Source: a virus
IMG/VR virus record: IMGVR_UViG_3300030099_003170
Coordinates: 1-37,227 of that record
Strand: one strand, 5' to 3'
DNA length: 37,227 nt
Shown: in pieces, positions 17,818-23,900 of the stretch
Position numbering within the stretch: position 1 is the stretch's first letter
Layout of the letters: every line of letters begins with the position of its first letter
Translations under genes and position numbers: made by a program
Notes under the pieces: generated by a model
The model's database searches: none
What the model was told of the DNA's origin: nothing
The model's input: only the letters and a program-made list of their open reading frames with translations

Positions 17818-19629
17818 TTACCATGGGTACAAGTCTTGGTCAACCTTTAATATTGAACCCAATGTATCTGGCCCCCACTCAGTTTTGTTGTCTTCATAAT
17901 AAGAGGGCCATTCTTTTCTAAGCAGTATGCAACCAGATATAGCAATGATACGGTCACCATGTGCTTCTTTTGCACCTGTGTTTTCATCCCTAACAGAAGC
18001 CGACTCTATGCCACCATTCTCTGTAATTACATAATTTAATGCTTCTTCTAGTGCATCTTTGCATCGAATAACTATGTCTTCGGTAATCATAGCCCTAGTA
18101 AGACCCCCTAACAAAACCCTTTTATTAGATCTTGTAGATGTCCAGCCGTATCTTTTGCCTCTTTTTTCGGTGCTTGTACCAACGGAACGCTGACGATACA
18201 AAGCGGAATAGCCCAACCTCTCAAAGTCTAGGTGCATTGCACCGCCAGCCCCGTTGGTTTCCCACCCCACAAGGGCCTCAGTCATGGCTCCATTGTAGAT
18301 ACTGCTACCTGCTAGAGCCATTTGTTCTGCTAAATCTTGTGGTGCGGTTCTTGGGTCTGCAAATATAGCAACTATTTGGCCATCGTCAACATCCATTACC
18401 GCACAGGTAGCATTTGCTTTACCAGTCCCATAACTTGGGTCGGCAAATATTACATAGTTAGTCATTTTCACACCGTCTGGTTCTGTCCACACATACCATC
18501 GTCCATTGTCGCTTTCTTCAAAACCACGACTTCCAATCTCACAACGCCTTGGTTTTTCCATATATCGCTTGATATGGTCAGAAACCACAGCACTTGGAAA
18601 GAATTGATCACCAGATTGCTGGTCATCAGCAAAAATATTCTGAGCCACATCCGTAGGATCAGCCCGTCTGTCTATTTGTTTTTGCAACCATGGTGTCCAA
18701 TAGTAAGTTCTGCCTACCAATCCAGTAATTGAACCGTCATTATCTACCCTTAGTTCCCTGTTATCGCCCTTCTTAGGGACGTTATAGTACAACACATCAA
18801 TAATTTTTGGTGTGCCATTGGTCAATCCTTGCTTACGAAGTCTCGAATAAGTAGTGCCTGCACCTAGTGGAGTAGAAACCACGATTCGACATCCAGATGT
18901 GTCGGCAGCAGATCGCCACGCATCTTCCGCAGGCCCCATCGCTGCAAACTCATCAAATACGACCGCTTGTGCTCGACCTCCTCTACCAACATGTCCTGTT
19001 GATGCTTGCCCAAGAATTGTAGATCCTGACTGAGGGTTTCGGAATTGCAAGTGCGAACGATTCTTACCTCCGAACTCAAGTTCCGATAAGTCGCAAGGGA
19101 GAAGCCATGGCGGTTGTTTCTTAAGTAAATATTCAATCTTCCAGAATAAAGATGAAGGATCGCCTCTGCGATCTAGGGATTCTTCGACTCTTGAGACGTA
19201 GATCCATTGGCTTTCTGGCACGAACAGAAAATGCCACGCACCAAGCAATGCCACCAACCACGACATTCCGCAGTCTCTCGATTTGGACAACACGACATCA
19301 TTGCCTTCTTGCACAGCCCTAGACATTTCTTCCAAGGCATTAACTTGCACAGGCCACAAAGAAAATGGCACATGCGGTTGTTTCGCAGGCACTTCTCGTC
19401 CGTTTTCATCGACTTCTCGCACTCGGTATGTCCAGCAGCAGTACGCCGCCCACCATTCAATAGATTGGCTAGATAATGTCCACATTTGTCCTTGAAGTTC
19501 TTCATTGTTTCCTGCTTTCTCTAAAATATCTAATCTTGACGCTTGAACCTCTTGGGCACTTGTAGGTATCCAAAGACCTGTCTTCGGACACTTTCTGCCC
19601 CTTTCAAACTCTAACGGAAATAATTCCAT
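17818..19629 (-). CDS. terL: Terminase large subunit (packaging ATPase-nuclease)
   Basis: A 603-aa two-domain packaging motor. The ATPase half shows a Walker A-type loop SKSRDCGMSW (115-124), Walker B AVVFDE (222-227) and the coupling motif STPLGAG (252-258). The RNase-H-fold nuclease half shows IFADPSYG (Asp397), GWETNG (Glu457) and AHGD (Asp559), a plausible set of metal ligands. It docks at the portal and cuts concatemeric DNA. The ATG at 19629 directly follows the stop of the 76-aa gene. The small subunit is about 1.4 kb upstream, separated by seven small genes, a wider gap than usual. Confidence 0.96.
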   Translation of the reverse strand: MELFPLEFERGRKCPKTGLWIPTSAQEVQASRLDILEKAGNNEELQGQMWTLSSQSIEWWAAYCCWTYRVREVDENGREVPAKQPHVPFSLWPVQVNALEEMSRAVQEGNDVVLSKSRDCGMSWLVALLGAWHFLFVPESQWIYVSRVEESLDRRGDPSSLFWKIEYLLKKQPPWLLPCDLSELEFGGKNRSHLQFRNPQSGSTILGQASTGHVGRGGRAQAVVFDEFAAMGPAEDAWRSAADTSGCRIVVSTPLGAGTTYSRLRKQGLTNGTPKIIDVLYYNVPKKGDNRELRVDNDGSITGLVGRTYYWTPWLQKQIDRRADPTDVAQNIFADDQQSGDQFFPSAVVSDHIKRYMEKPRRCEIGSRGFEESDNGRWYVWTEPDGVKMTNYVIFADPSYGTGKANATCAVMDVDDGQIVAIFADPRTAPQDLAEQMALAGSSIYNGAMTEALVGWETNGAGGAMHLDFERLGYSALYRQRSVGTSTEKRGKRYGWTSTRSNKRVLLGGLTRAMITEDIVIRCKDALEEALNYVITENGGIESASVRDENTGAKEAHGDRIIAISGCILLRKEWPSYYEDNKTEWGPDTLGSILKVDQDLYPW

Positions 19630-19860
19630 CTATTTCCATGTGCCCCCTTGGCTTTTATACTTCTTCTCTGCCCAGATTATTGAGTTCCCATCTGGATAAT
19701 TAGGCCATATCTCCGATGCCATGTTTGTTACCCTTGCCCATAGTTTAATATTTATAGGCATTGCTTTTTCATGTGGCCTTTTAAAATTTTTTATAGGATT
19801 GCCATTCTTATCCGTTGGCATCCTACGCTTCATCTTCAACTCTTTTTTTGCTTGATCCAT
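19630..19860 (-). CDS. Small basic protein before terL (76 aa)
   Basis: A basic 76-aa protein (MDQAKKELKMKRRMPTDKNG...) with a C-terminal Trp-containing part (LWARVTNMASEIWPNYPDGN). It abuts the genes on both sides without gaps, so it is translated together with terL. No family is recognised; a packaging accessory is possible from context. One of a cluster of lysine-rich mini-proteins between the terminase subunits. Confidence 0.6.
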   Translation of the reverse strand: MDQAKKELKMKRRMPTDKNGNPIKNFKRPHEKAMPINIKLWARVTNMASEIWPNYPDGNSIIWAEKKYKSQGGTWK

Positions 19861-20154
19861 TTACTTCTTCTTTGTTTTTTTGCGAATCAAGTCCGAATCA
19901 GCCTTTCTAGCACCACCCTTGCCAGTTGCAAACGAACGAACTCTTCCCGCAGCCCATTGATGAGCCGACACCTTCGGCCGACTTCCACTACTGTAGTACG
20001 CCCCCAAACCCCTAGAATAAACTTTTGACAAAGTGGATTTAGATATTCCACTCGACTTAGAATATTTAGCAATAACACCAGCCCTGCCACTACTGCTACT
20101 TTTTTTTGCTACCTTTTTTTTTGCCACCACTCGCTCTTTTCTTGGATATCGCAT
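19861..20154 (-). CDS. Lysine-rich protein with YYSSGSRP motif (up to 97 aa)
   Basis: The C-terminal part (GLGAYYSSGSRPKVSAHQWAAGR ... FATGKGGARKADSDLIRK, in two stretches) looks like a small conserved marine-phage family (DUF5824-like as I remember it). The N-terminal start is uncertain: ATG at 20154 would overlap the upstream gene by 59 nt, while GTG at 20127 gives 88 aa beginning MAKKKVAKK, the usual style of these genes, with 32 nt overlap. The overlap contains A9 and A8 runs. The product is strongly basic and presumably binds DNA. Confidence 0.6.
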   Translation of the reverse strand: MRYPRKERVVAKKKVAKKSSSSGRAGVIAKYSKSSGISKSTLSKVYSRGLGAYYSSGSRPKVSAHQWAAGRVRSFATGKGGARKADSDLIRKKTKKK

Positions 20155-20320
20155 CCATCATGGCAGGAGTCAACTTGCCCTGCTTGTATAACTTTCTAGT
20201 TCGTAATATTTCTGATTCCCTAGCAGAAGGATTCTTGGCACCAGAAACATACTTCTTTGGTACCCCCCTCTTTGTTTTAGGAACCTTGGCAAATTTACGT
20301 TTTACCTTCTTCTTTGCCAT
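20096..20320 (-). CDS. Lysine-rich mini-protein (74 aa)
   Basis: Starts MAKKKVKRKFAKVPKTKRGV and ends in KKRASGGKKKGSKKK, with more than a third Lys/Arg. The middle (NPSARESEILRTRKLYKQGK, then LTPAMMDAISKKR) is helical. ATG 20320 lies just after the TAA of the 43-aa gene. The gene ends within A-rich runs that overlap the next gene. No known function; a DNA-binding head or packaging factor is a reasonable guess. Confidence 0.6.
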   Translation of the reverse strand: MAKKKVKRKFAKVPKTKRGVPKKYVSGAKNPSARESEILRTRKLYKQGKLTPAMMDAISKKRASGGKKKGSKKK

Positions 20321-20322
20321 AC

Positions 20323-20454
20323 TTACTTCTTCTTACGTCTAAGTCCCGCAAAATCAGCCTTCGTGATCATGTCTCTAGGAGCAGCGATGCTGGCTATTTT
20401 TTTTTGCTTGGTGCTTAACTTTTTTTTTACTTTCTTCTTAGCCTTCTTTTTCAT
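20323..20454 (-). CDS. Lysine-rich mini-protein (43 aa)
   Basis: ATG at 20454 overlaps the TGA of the upstream 48-aa gene (ATGA). The protein is MKKKAKKKVKKK followed by LSTKQKKIASIAAPRDMITK and ADFAGLRRKKK. The C-terminal half (KQKKIASIAAPRD.IT..DF..LR) resembles a tiny marine-phage/bacterial family I have seen next to terminases. Two A9 runs in the mRNA make it slippage-prone. Function unknown. Confidence 0.6.
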   Translation of the reverse strand: MKKKAKKKVKKKLSTKQKKIASIAAPRDMITKADFAGLRRKKK

Positions 20455-20597
20455 TTCTTTGCCTTAGGCTTTGTATGCCCATAACCTTTCTTTTTCAATG
20501 CAAGGTGATCTTTCATAGTATTTGCCTTCACCGCTTTGCCACCCTTGCTATACATCATGTGCGGTTTAAACTTCTTACTAACTTTTTTCTTAGCCAT
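20451..20597 (-). CDS. Lysine-rich mini-protein (48 aa)
   Basis: ATG at 20597 shares 8 nt with the end of the upstream membrane-protein gene (ATGGCTAA), with GAGG just upstream. The product begins MAKKKVSKKFKPHMMYSKGG and continues KAVKANTMKDHLALKKKGYG with a basic tail. The 'KPHMMY..GKA..A.T...HLALK+KGYGHTK' arrangement is one I remember from marine phages. The gene is conserved-looking rather than random, but its role is not known to me. Confidence 0.65.
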   Translation of the reverse strand: MAKKKVSKKFKPHMMYSKGGKAVKANTMKDHLALKKKGYGHTKPKAKK

Positions 20598-20886
20598 CCT
20601 CGTCCTCCATGTACCTTTCTATGCACTCTAGCCTTCGATACAGGCGTTCCATGTGATCTCGTGCCTCATCAGCCATCCTACGCTGGTTGCTGTCATATCG
20701 AGCCACCGTCCATGTAAAGCCAACCGATGCAATCAGAGAAATAATAAATACAGGTAAACTTATGTACAAATCTTTCTCCGTGGTCATCTCAGCAATACTT
20801 GCCAATTTTTCGACCTGCGAACTAAACGCCGTGCCAGATATCCACATTATTGTATTACTTGCTACCGCACCCAGTTTACAGTTCAT
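20590..20886 (-). CDS. Single-span membrane protein with coiled-coil tail (98 aa)
   Basis: One transmembrane segment at about residues 40-62 (LYISLPVFIISLIASVGFTW) is followed by a charged helix (ARYDSNQRRMADEARDHMER ...). The ATG at 20886 has only a weak ribosome site; an internal ATG giving MTTEKDLYISLP (about residue 34) is an alternative. A membrane protein between the terminase subunits is unexpected; topology resembles small holins or spanin-like i-components. It may be a second holin-type protein in this genome. Confidence 0.6.
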   Translation of the reverse strand: MNCKLGAVASNTIMWISGTAFSSQVEKLASIAEMTTEKDLYISLPVFIISLIASVGFTWTVARYDSNQRRMADEARDHMERLYRRLECIERYMEDEDG

Positions 20887-20933
20887 TTTCGAAATCTAAT
20901 ATATTTCTTTCACCAAGGGAACCCTAAATATTC

Positions 20934-21080
20934 TTATTCTTTAATTTTACACCCATCCCCTGTGTCTCCATCACAACATGGCCCAATGTTTCCTCCACAC
21001 TTACTACATTGTATGTGACCATGTACATATATCGGCTCATACCTTCTTCCACATAAAGGACATGTTTCAGGGACTGTCAT
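20934..21080 (-). CDS. Zinc-ribbon mini-protein (48 aa)
   Basis: ATG at 21080 has GAGG six bases upstream and overlaps the end of the small-terminase gene by 14 nt in another frame. The product MTVPETCPLCGRRYEPIYVH continues with HIQCSKCGGNIGPCCDGD and ends KIKE. Two CxxC knuckles (CPLC at 7-10, CSKC at 25-28) form a clear four-Cys zinc ribbon, and two adjacent Cys (35-36) and one more (44) follow. Zinc-ribbon mini-proteins often bind nucleic acid; coupling to terS suggests a packaging accessory, by inference. Confidence 0.75.
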   Translation of the reverse strand: MTVPETCPLCGRRYEPIYVHGHIQCSKCGGNIGPCCDGDTGDGCKIKE

Positions 21081-21687
21081 CTTTTTCCTCAAGGGGTTTT
21101 AAAACGGTTGTTGTCTCTGGGGCCACCATGCCAGAGTCAGAAGGGATCACCGTACCCCCCACCCCTTTGTCAGAATTTAAATTTTTTGCAGTCGACTCGA
21201 CAAATTTATTTTCTTGTTGCCCTAGCAATCTTTTTAAATCTTCTACGCTTTCTTTTTTTCTCTCAACAGATAATTCTATCTTCATCGGCTCGCTGTTCTT
21301 CTTGTAAAGATCTGAGCAATGACTGAGAACAAATCTCAACATGTTTGTATCGGGTTCATTGTGTGCATCACCTGAAGCAAGGCGGACGGCAACCTCGTGC
21401 AGTCTCTCCATACATGAAGCAATCGATTGCTGTACTAGATCCTCGAACTCTGGCTGTTCTCTTCTCCATCTAGTGAGTGTACGCCATTTTGGTGCCCCCT
21501 CTTCTCGCATTGCTGAGGCTATAACACCGTTACATCGATTTAATATTTCCAGAAAGTGGGATTGTCTGTCTTTCATACGTTGACGTCTAACAGCCTTAGA
21601 GCGATCCCTAGCGTGTTCTAACTGTGTATGGGTATCCTGAGGGCTATTGTACCCTTCGTTACTGGTAACATGTTCACTCATAGGCAT
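21067..21687 (-). CDS. terS: Terminase small subunit (DNA recognition)
   Basis: The protein has an N-terminal helix-turn-helix type region (SHFLEILNRCNGVIASAMRE then GAPKWRTLTRWRREQPEF, about 43-80), a helical oligomerisation region (DLVQQSIASCMERLHEVAVR, about 83-102) and a disordered acidic tail. This layout fits small terminase subunits that bind the packaging site and load TerL. It is the first gene of the leftward block, starting ATG 21687 (MPMSEH; second ATG two codons later) with a poor ribosome site. It ends overlapping the zinc-ribbon gene. Length (206 aa) is normal. Confidence 0.75.
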   Translation of the reverse strand: MPMSEHVTSNEGYNSPQDTHTQLEHARDRSKAVRRQRMKDRQSHFLEILNRCNGVIASAMREEGAPKWRTLTRWRREQPEFEDLVQQSIASCMERLHEVAVRLASGDAHNEPDTNMLRFVLSHCSDLYKKNSEPMKIELSVERKKESVEDLKRLLGQQENKFVESTAKNLNSDKGVGGTVIPSDSGMVAPETTTVLKPLEEKDDSP

Positions 21688-21790
21688 AAGAGTAATGGAG
21701 GGTTATTGTCTTTACTACCCTATAAATATGACACCCGCTCAAATTTTTTTAAAAATATTGACCAATTTGAACATTTTTTACTATTGCCTG

Positions 21791-21818
21791 TTGCATAAAG
21801 GATCCGATAGTGTAATAT
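21791..21818 (+). promoter_or_regulatory. Early promoter P1 (sigma70-type)
   Basis: TTGCAT (21791-21796), 16-bp spacer, TAATAT (21813-21818); expected start near 21825. It drives the first early gene at 21868. Use of host sigma70 RNA polymerase fits the absence of a phage RNA polymerase gene. Confidence 0.65.
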
Positions 21819-21828
21819 ATGACAAGTA

Positions 21829-21844
21829 AGGTTAATAGTAACCT
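21829..21844 (+). promoter_or_regulatory. 5'-leader hairpin of P1 transcript
   Basis: AGGTTA-ATAG-TAACCT is a perfect 6-bp inverted repeat beginning 10 nt after the -10 box, i.e. at the very 5' end of the transcript. The following ACAGAAAGGATT holds the Shine-Dalgarno for the ATG at 21868. The same cassette is found at 23254-23269. Confidence 0.6.
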
Positions 21845-21867
21845 TCAACACAGAAAGGATTCAATTA

Positions 21868-22167
21868 ATGAATTTAAGATTTTACAAACCATTCAACCGT
21901 GTTGGTGACAATTGTATTCGGGTATACAGATATCACCGAATGAAATGCAATGCAAGGGAATATACTTTGAATAAAATGTTGGATAATTGTAAACGCTTGA
22001 AATCTCCTCCAGACCAAGTAGAACAGATTGAAATGGCGATACGTGAAAATGAAAAAAAATTAAACGATTTGAAAAAAGTAGAAAGTCAAGTTTACTGCCA
22101 CGCAAGCACCGACTACTACCATCGCCCGAAAACCCCTTGCCCCATTAACACAGGTGGACACCTATAG
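21868..22167 (+). CDS. First early protein, unknown function (99 aa)
   Basis: A basic 99-aa protein (MNLRFYKPFNRVGDNCIRVY...) with a short beta-like N-terminus. A charged helix follows at about 45-73 (PPDQVEQIEMAIRENEKKLN), then a His/Tyr/Pro-rich tail with two cysteines. No family is recognised. As the first gene behind P1 with a strong AGAAAGGA site, it is expected to be made at once after infection; such proteins are often host-takeover factors. That is inference from position. Confidence 0.7.
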   Translation: MNLRFYKPFNRVGDNCIRVYRYHRMKCNAREYTLNKMLDNCKRLKSPPDQVEQIEMAIRENEKKLNDLKKVESQVYCHASTDYYHRPKTPCPINTGGHL

Positions 22168-22172
22168 GACAT

Positions 22173-22243
22173 TGAGATTATGGGATCGAGTGCCTCAAAA
22201 ATGGGGCATTCATTCCTGCAATTTCGCAGGGCATAGAAAGGAG
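22173..22243 (+). promoter_or_regulatory. Two-hairpin leader RNA element, copy 1
   Basis: It begins TGAGATTATGGGATCG. Stem 1 is GTGCCTC (22190-22196) with GGGGCAT (22203-22209). Stem 2 is CCTGC-AATTTC-GCAGG (22215-22230). AGAAAGGAG follows at once and serves the ATG at 22250. A second copy at 22631-22698 shares the opening, stem 2 and its loop, while stem 1 has different bases that still pair. It looks like a cis-acting RNA that controls translation or RNA processing. Confidence 0.7.
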
Positions 22244-22249
22244 TCAGTA

Positions 22250-22633
22250 ATGACTACAACACAAACAAATAAAAACTTCGCAGGTAAATTCGTAGACGAT
22301 CGAGTAGGTATTGAGAATAAAACTCATACTACCTTTGTAATGGGCTACGACACAAACCTAAGCGGTAGGAGTCTTTTAATAAATAAACCAGAGGAAGAAT
22401 GGACGCAGGAAGATGTGAACTTTTGGGAAATGGCGAAAAAACGCAAGTCGTTTGCTGTGTGGGCGTGTAAAGAAGAACACGGTGACAAAGTTTACAAATG
22501 GGTTAAATCTCGTACAGACATGAAACATGTGACTTACAGATCAATGAACTCAATTAAGAAGCATATTGGCAACAATATACATATACATATCTACACAGTC
22601 GGAGATGATCACCCTGCAATTACAGGCGAGTGA
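22250..22633 (+). CDS. Early protein of unknown function behind leader element copy 1 (127 aa)
   Basis: The frame is open further upstream, but the start is ATG 22250 (MTTTQTNKNFAGKFVDDRVG) because AGAAAGGAG lies 6 nt before it and the upstream part is the leader element. The protein is soluble, of mixed composition, with a WTQEDVNFWEMAKKRKSFAV segment and a His/Ile-rich strand near the end (NNIHIHIYTVGDD). No known family. Early position and special leader suggest tight control of its level. Confidence 0.7.
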   Translation: MTTTQTNKNFAGKFVDDRVGIENKTHTTFVMGYDTNLSGRSLLINKPEEEWTQEDVNFWEMAKKRKSFAVWACKEEHGDKVYKWVKSRTDMKHVTYRSMNSIKKHIGNNIHIHIYTVGDDHPAITGE

Positions 22634-22698
22634 GATTTTGGGATCGGGCACCCTTTGGGGTGTCCATTCCTGCAATTTCGCAGGGCACAGAAGGAGGG
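22631..22698 (+). promoter_or_regulatory. Two-hairpin leader RNA element, copy 2
   Basis: It starts with the stop codon of the upstream gene (TGAGATTTTGGGATCG). Stem 1 is GGGCACCC (22646-22653) with GGGTGTCC (22658-22665), 8 pairs including one G-U, loop TTTG. Stem 2 is the same CCTGC-AATTTC-GCAGG (22669-22684). AGAAGGAGG follows for the ATG at 22703. Stem 1 differs at several positions from copy 1 on both sides while keeping pairing. Confidence 0.7.
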
Positions 22699-22702
22699 CA
22701 TT

Positions 22703-23029
22703 ATGCCTAAAAAAATTACTCTCTCTACGATTAAGAGTTTTATTCGTAAAAACAGAGATAACCTGTATTTCAAATCACGATCTCATTTCGATGGGATGGT
22801 CGATATGGTTACGCCTACAAACGGATCATGGAGTAAAGCAGAGCCCAGTAGGCACAGCAAATTACACCATTTCCATAAAAATACCCTTGGCGTTGAGGGT
22901 GCATGGTTTGTTCTGCAATCACGGGATAGTTTCAGAAAAATTGACGATGGGGAATTTGAGGGTTACGAAATTTTCAACTGTTGCGGATGTTTTAATCTTG
23001 GCATCAAGAAGGAGGCTGTCAATGTCTAA
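22703..23029 (+). CDS. Early protein of unknown function behind leader element copy 2 (108 aa)
   Basis: Start ATG 22703 (MPKKITLSTIKSFIRKNRDN) is supported by GAAGGAGG. The order is an N-terminal helix with SFIRKNRDNLYFKSRSHFDG, MVDMV, a His/Lys-rich loop, a strand GVEGAWFVLQSRD and a final FEGYEIFNCCGCFNLGI with three cysteines. I have seen proteins with this general pattern (SFIRKN..LY.K..S.FDGM.D) in phages and other mobile elements, without known function. It overlaps the next gene by 8 nt. Confidence 0.7.
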   Translation: MPKKITLSTIKSFIRKNRDNLYFKSRSHFDGMVDMVTPTNGSWSKAEPSRHSKLHHFHKNTLGVEGAWFVLQSRDSFRKIDDGEFEGYEIFNCCGCFNLGIKKEAVNV

Positions 23030-23204
23030 TACAAACGTATTTTCTGCTATCTCTCTTATTGAATCGGGCGAAGGCGAATTAAATGACCATTTGGAGGCGT
23101 GGCAATTACTGGTCGATACTGGCATATGTTGGCAGTTGCAAGGATGGTATGGTCGCACGGCTAAGGATTTAATTGCTCAGGGGCATATTGAATTTAACAA
23201 TTAA
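23022..23204 (+). CDS. Small early protein (60 aa, DUF7417-like)
   Basis: ATG 23022 follows AAGGAGG and overlaps the preceding stop by 8 nt (ATGTCTAA). The long open frame upstream of it is a shadow. The product contains HLEAWQLLVDTGICWQLQGW followed by YGRTAKDLIAQG, close to a small family found on phages and plasmids (as I recall, DUF7417). It is likely a compact helical protein. It ends before the second early promoter. Confidence 0.7.
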   Translation: MSNTNVFSAISLIESGEGELNDHLEAWQLLVDTGICWQLQGWYGRTAKDLIAQGHIEFNN

Positions 23205-23214
23205 AAGAGCCGAT

Positions 23215-23243
23215 TTGACAAGAGGATACAAATAGGTTATAAT
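23215..23243 (+). promoter_or_regulatory. Early promoter P2 (perfect sigma70 consensus)
   Basis: TTGACA (23215-23220), 17-bp spacer, TATAAT (23238-23243): an exact consensus promoter. It stands right after the 60-aa gene and re-starts transcription for the genes from 23292 onward, probably including recombination and replication genes. Confidence 0.88.
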
Positions 23244-23253
23244 AGTTCAAGAT

Positions 23254-23269
23254 AGGTTAATGGTGACCT
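23254..23269 (+). promoter_or_regulatory. 5'-leader hairpin of P2 transcript
   Basis: AGGTTA-ATGG-TGACCT, 10 nt after the -10 box, exactly as behind P1, followed by ACAGAAAGGATT and ATG 23292. Relative to the P1 copy, one arm base changed so that an A-U pair became G-U. Thus RNA pairing is kept while DNA symmetry is lost, favouring a role as a 5' mRNA hairpin. Confidence 0.6.
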
Positions 23270-23291
23270 ACAAAACAGAAAGGATTTTCTT

Positions 23292-23528
23292 ATGAAAACA
23301 TTTAGAGTTAGATATTTTGAAACACGTCAGGCAGAGAGATTTGTTGATGCCGAAAGTGTGAAGCACGTAGAAAAAATACTAGGCATTACTAAGGATAACA
23401 GAGTAATTACAGATGAAGACCAATGGGGAGAAATTGCAGAAGAAGGCAAGTGTGGACGAGGTCATTTAACTGTAGAACAGGGATGGGTTCAAGATCAAAT
23501 TATAAGTATTAAAGATCAGGAGGATTAA
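23292..23528 (+). CDS. Small acidic early protein (78 aa)
   Basis: Starts MKTFRVRYFETRQAERFVDA, a beta strand followed by an 'A-E-S' helix (SVKHVEKILGI), which is the style of DpnD/PcfM-like small alpha/beta proteins. The two paralogous genes downstream (23658, 23893) share this kind of N-terminus. First gene behind P2 with an AGAAAGGA site, so probably abundant early. Function unknown. Confidence 0.65.
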   Translation: MKTFRVRYFETRQAERFVDAESVKHVEKILGITKDNRVITDEDQWGEIAEEGKCGRGHLTVEQGWVQDQIISIKDQED

Positions 23529-23530
23529 AA

Positions 23531-23665
23531 ATGAAAAAATTACCAAGTTTGGAAGACATGTTATTTCAAATATTAGGGGCTAACGGTTTAGCCCCTGATG
23601 AAATCAAAAAAACGGTAAATGATGCTATGACAGCAGAGAAAAAAAAGGAGGTGTCTGATGAGTAA
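23531..23665 (+). CDS. Tiny early protein (44 aa)
   Basis: ATG 23531 follows CAGGAGG (23518-23523) two bases after the preceding stop. The product MKKLPSLEDMLFQILGANGL continues with APDEIKKTVNDAMTAEKKK and ends EVSDE, two short amphipathic helices. Its last codons lie in the 19-nt junction sequence GGAGGTGTCTGATGAGTAA, which also provides the ribosome site and ATG of the next gene (8-nt overlap). No family known. Confidence 0.6.
   Translation: MKKLPSLEDMLFQILGANGLAPDEIKKTVNDAMTAEKKKEVSDE
23647..23665 (+). repeat. 19-nt gene-junction repeat, copy 1
   Basis: GGAGGTGTCTGATGAGTAA. It encodes EVSDE-stop of the upstream gene and supplies SD plus ATG AGT of the downstream gene. Copies 2 (23882-23900) and 3 (24087-24105) read GGAGGTGTCCGATGAGTAA and are identical to each other. 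Confidence 0.85.
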
Positions 23666-23900
23666 AAAATTATATAAAATAAAAATGGACGGTTACTTCA
23701 CTCAAACAAAACAAGTAACCACATATATCGAAGCAGATTCAAAGGACGATGCTCTTAATCGTGCTAGTAAAAAAGCACATTACTACCTTAGTAATGCTGA
23801 GGGAGTATCTGGAGATCATTGGGATAATATTCCTACAAACATTTCATGTAGTCTTGACGATTATTCGATTGTTTCTTGCAGGGAGGTGTCCGATGAGTAA
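23658..23900 (+). CDS. Early protein, paralogue of next gene (80 aa)
   Basis: MSKKLYKIKMDGYFTQTKQV then TTYIEADSKDDALNRASKKA. It is a beta-alpha protein whose first half aligns with the 70-aa product of 23893-24105 (MSKKYKVKL, then EADSHDEATKKAM), so the two arose by duplication. The C-terminus CREVSDE comes from junction repeat copy 2. The fold resembles DpnD/PcfM-type small proteins; function unknown. The start is fixed by GGAGG 6 nt upstream. Confidence 0.7.
   Translation: MSKKLYKIKMDGYFTQTKQVTTYIEADSKDDALNRASKKAHYYLSNAEGVSGDHWDNIPTNISCSLDDYSIVSCREVSDE
23882..23900 (+). repeat. 19-nt gene-junction repeat, copy 2
   Basis: GGAGGTGTCCGATGAGTAA, end of the 80-aa gene and start of the 70-aa gene. 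Confidence 0.85.

Larger units (their letters stand above)
21688..21867. promoter_or_regulatory. Divergent early/late control region
   Basis: This 180-bp gap separates the leftward and rightward blocks. It contains the rightward promoter and leader (see separate entries) and a TCAAATT ... AATTTGA inverted repeat (21739-21745 and 21764-21770, centres 25 bp apart) in a very AT-rich stretch. An AGGGT/ACCCT hairpin (21699-21721) lies just before terS. A second rightward promoter candidate is TTGACC-18-TATTGC (21758-21787). For the leftward side I see only a weak TATTTAT -10-like box. The inverted repeat is a candidate operator. Confidence 0.55.

Noticed and set aside
17246-17899. Rightward open frame of 217 codons
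   Set aside because: It lies antisense to the 34-aa gene, the 92-aa lysine-rich gene and the end of terL; its F/L/P-rich composition is the mirror of lysine-rich coding sequence.
20096-20154. Programmed -1 frameshift at the A-runs
   Set aside because: A -1 slip leads into the third, unrelated frame and not into the 97-aa frame.
22566-23021. N-terminal extension of the 60-aa gene frame
   Set aside because: It runs through another gene and the leader element copy 2; the real start at 23022 has AAGGAGG and an 8-nt overlap.
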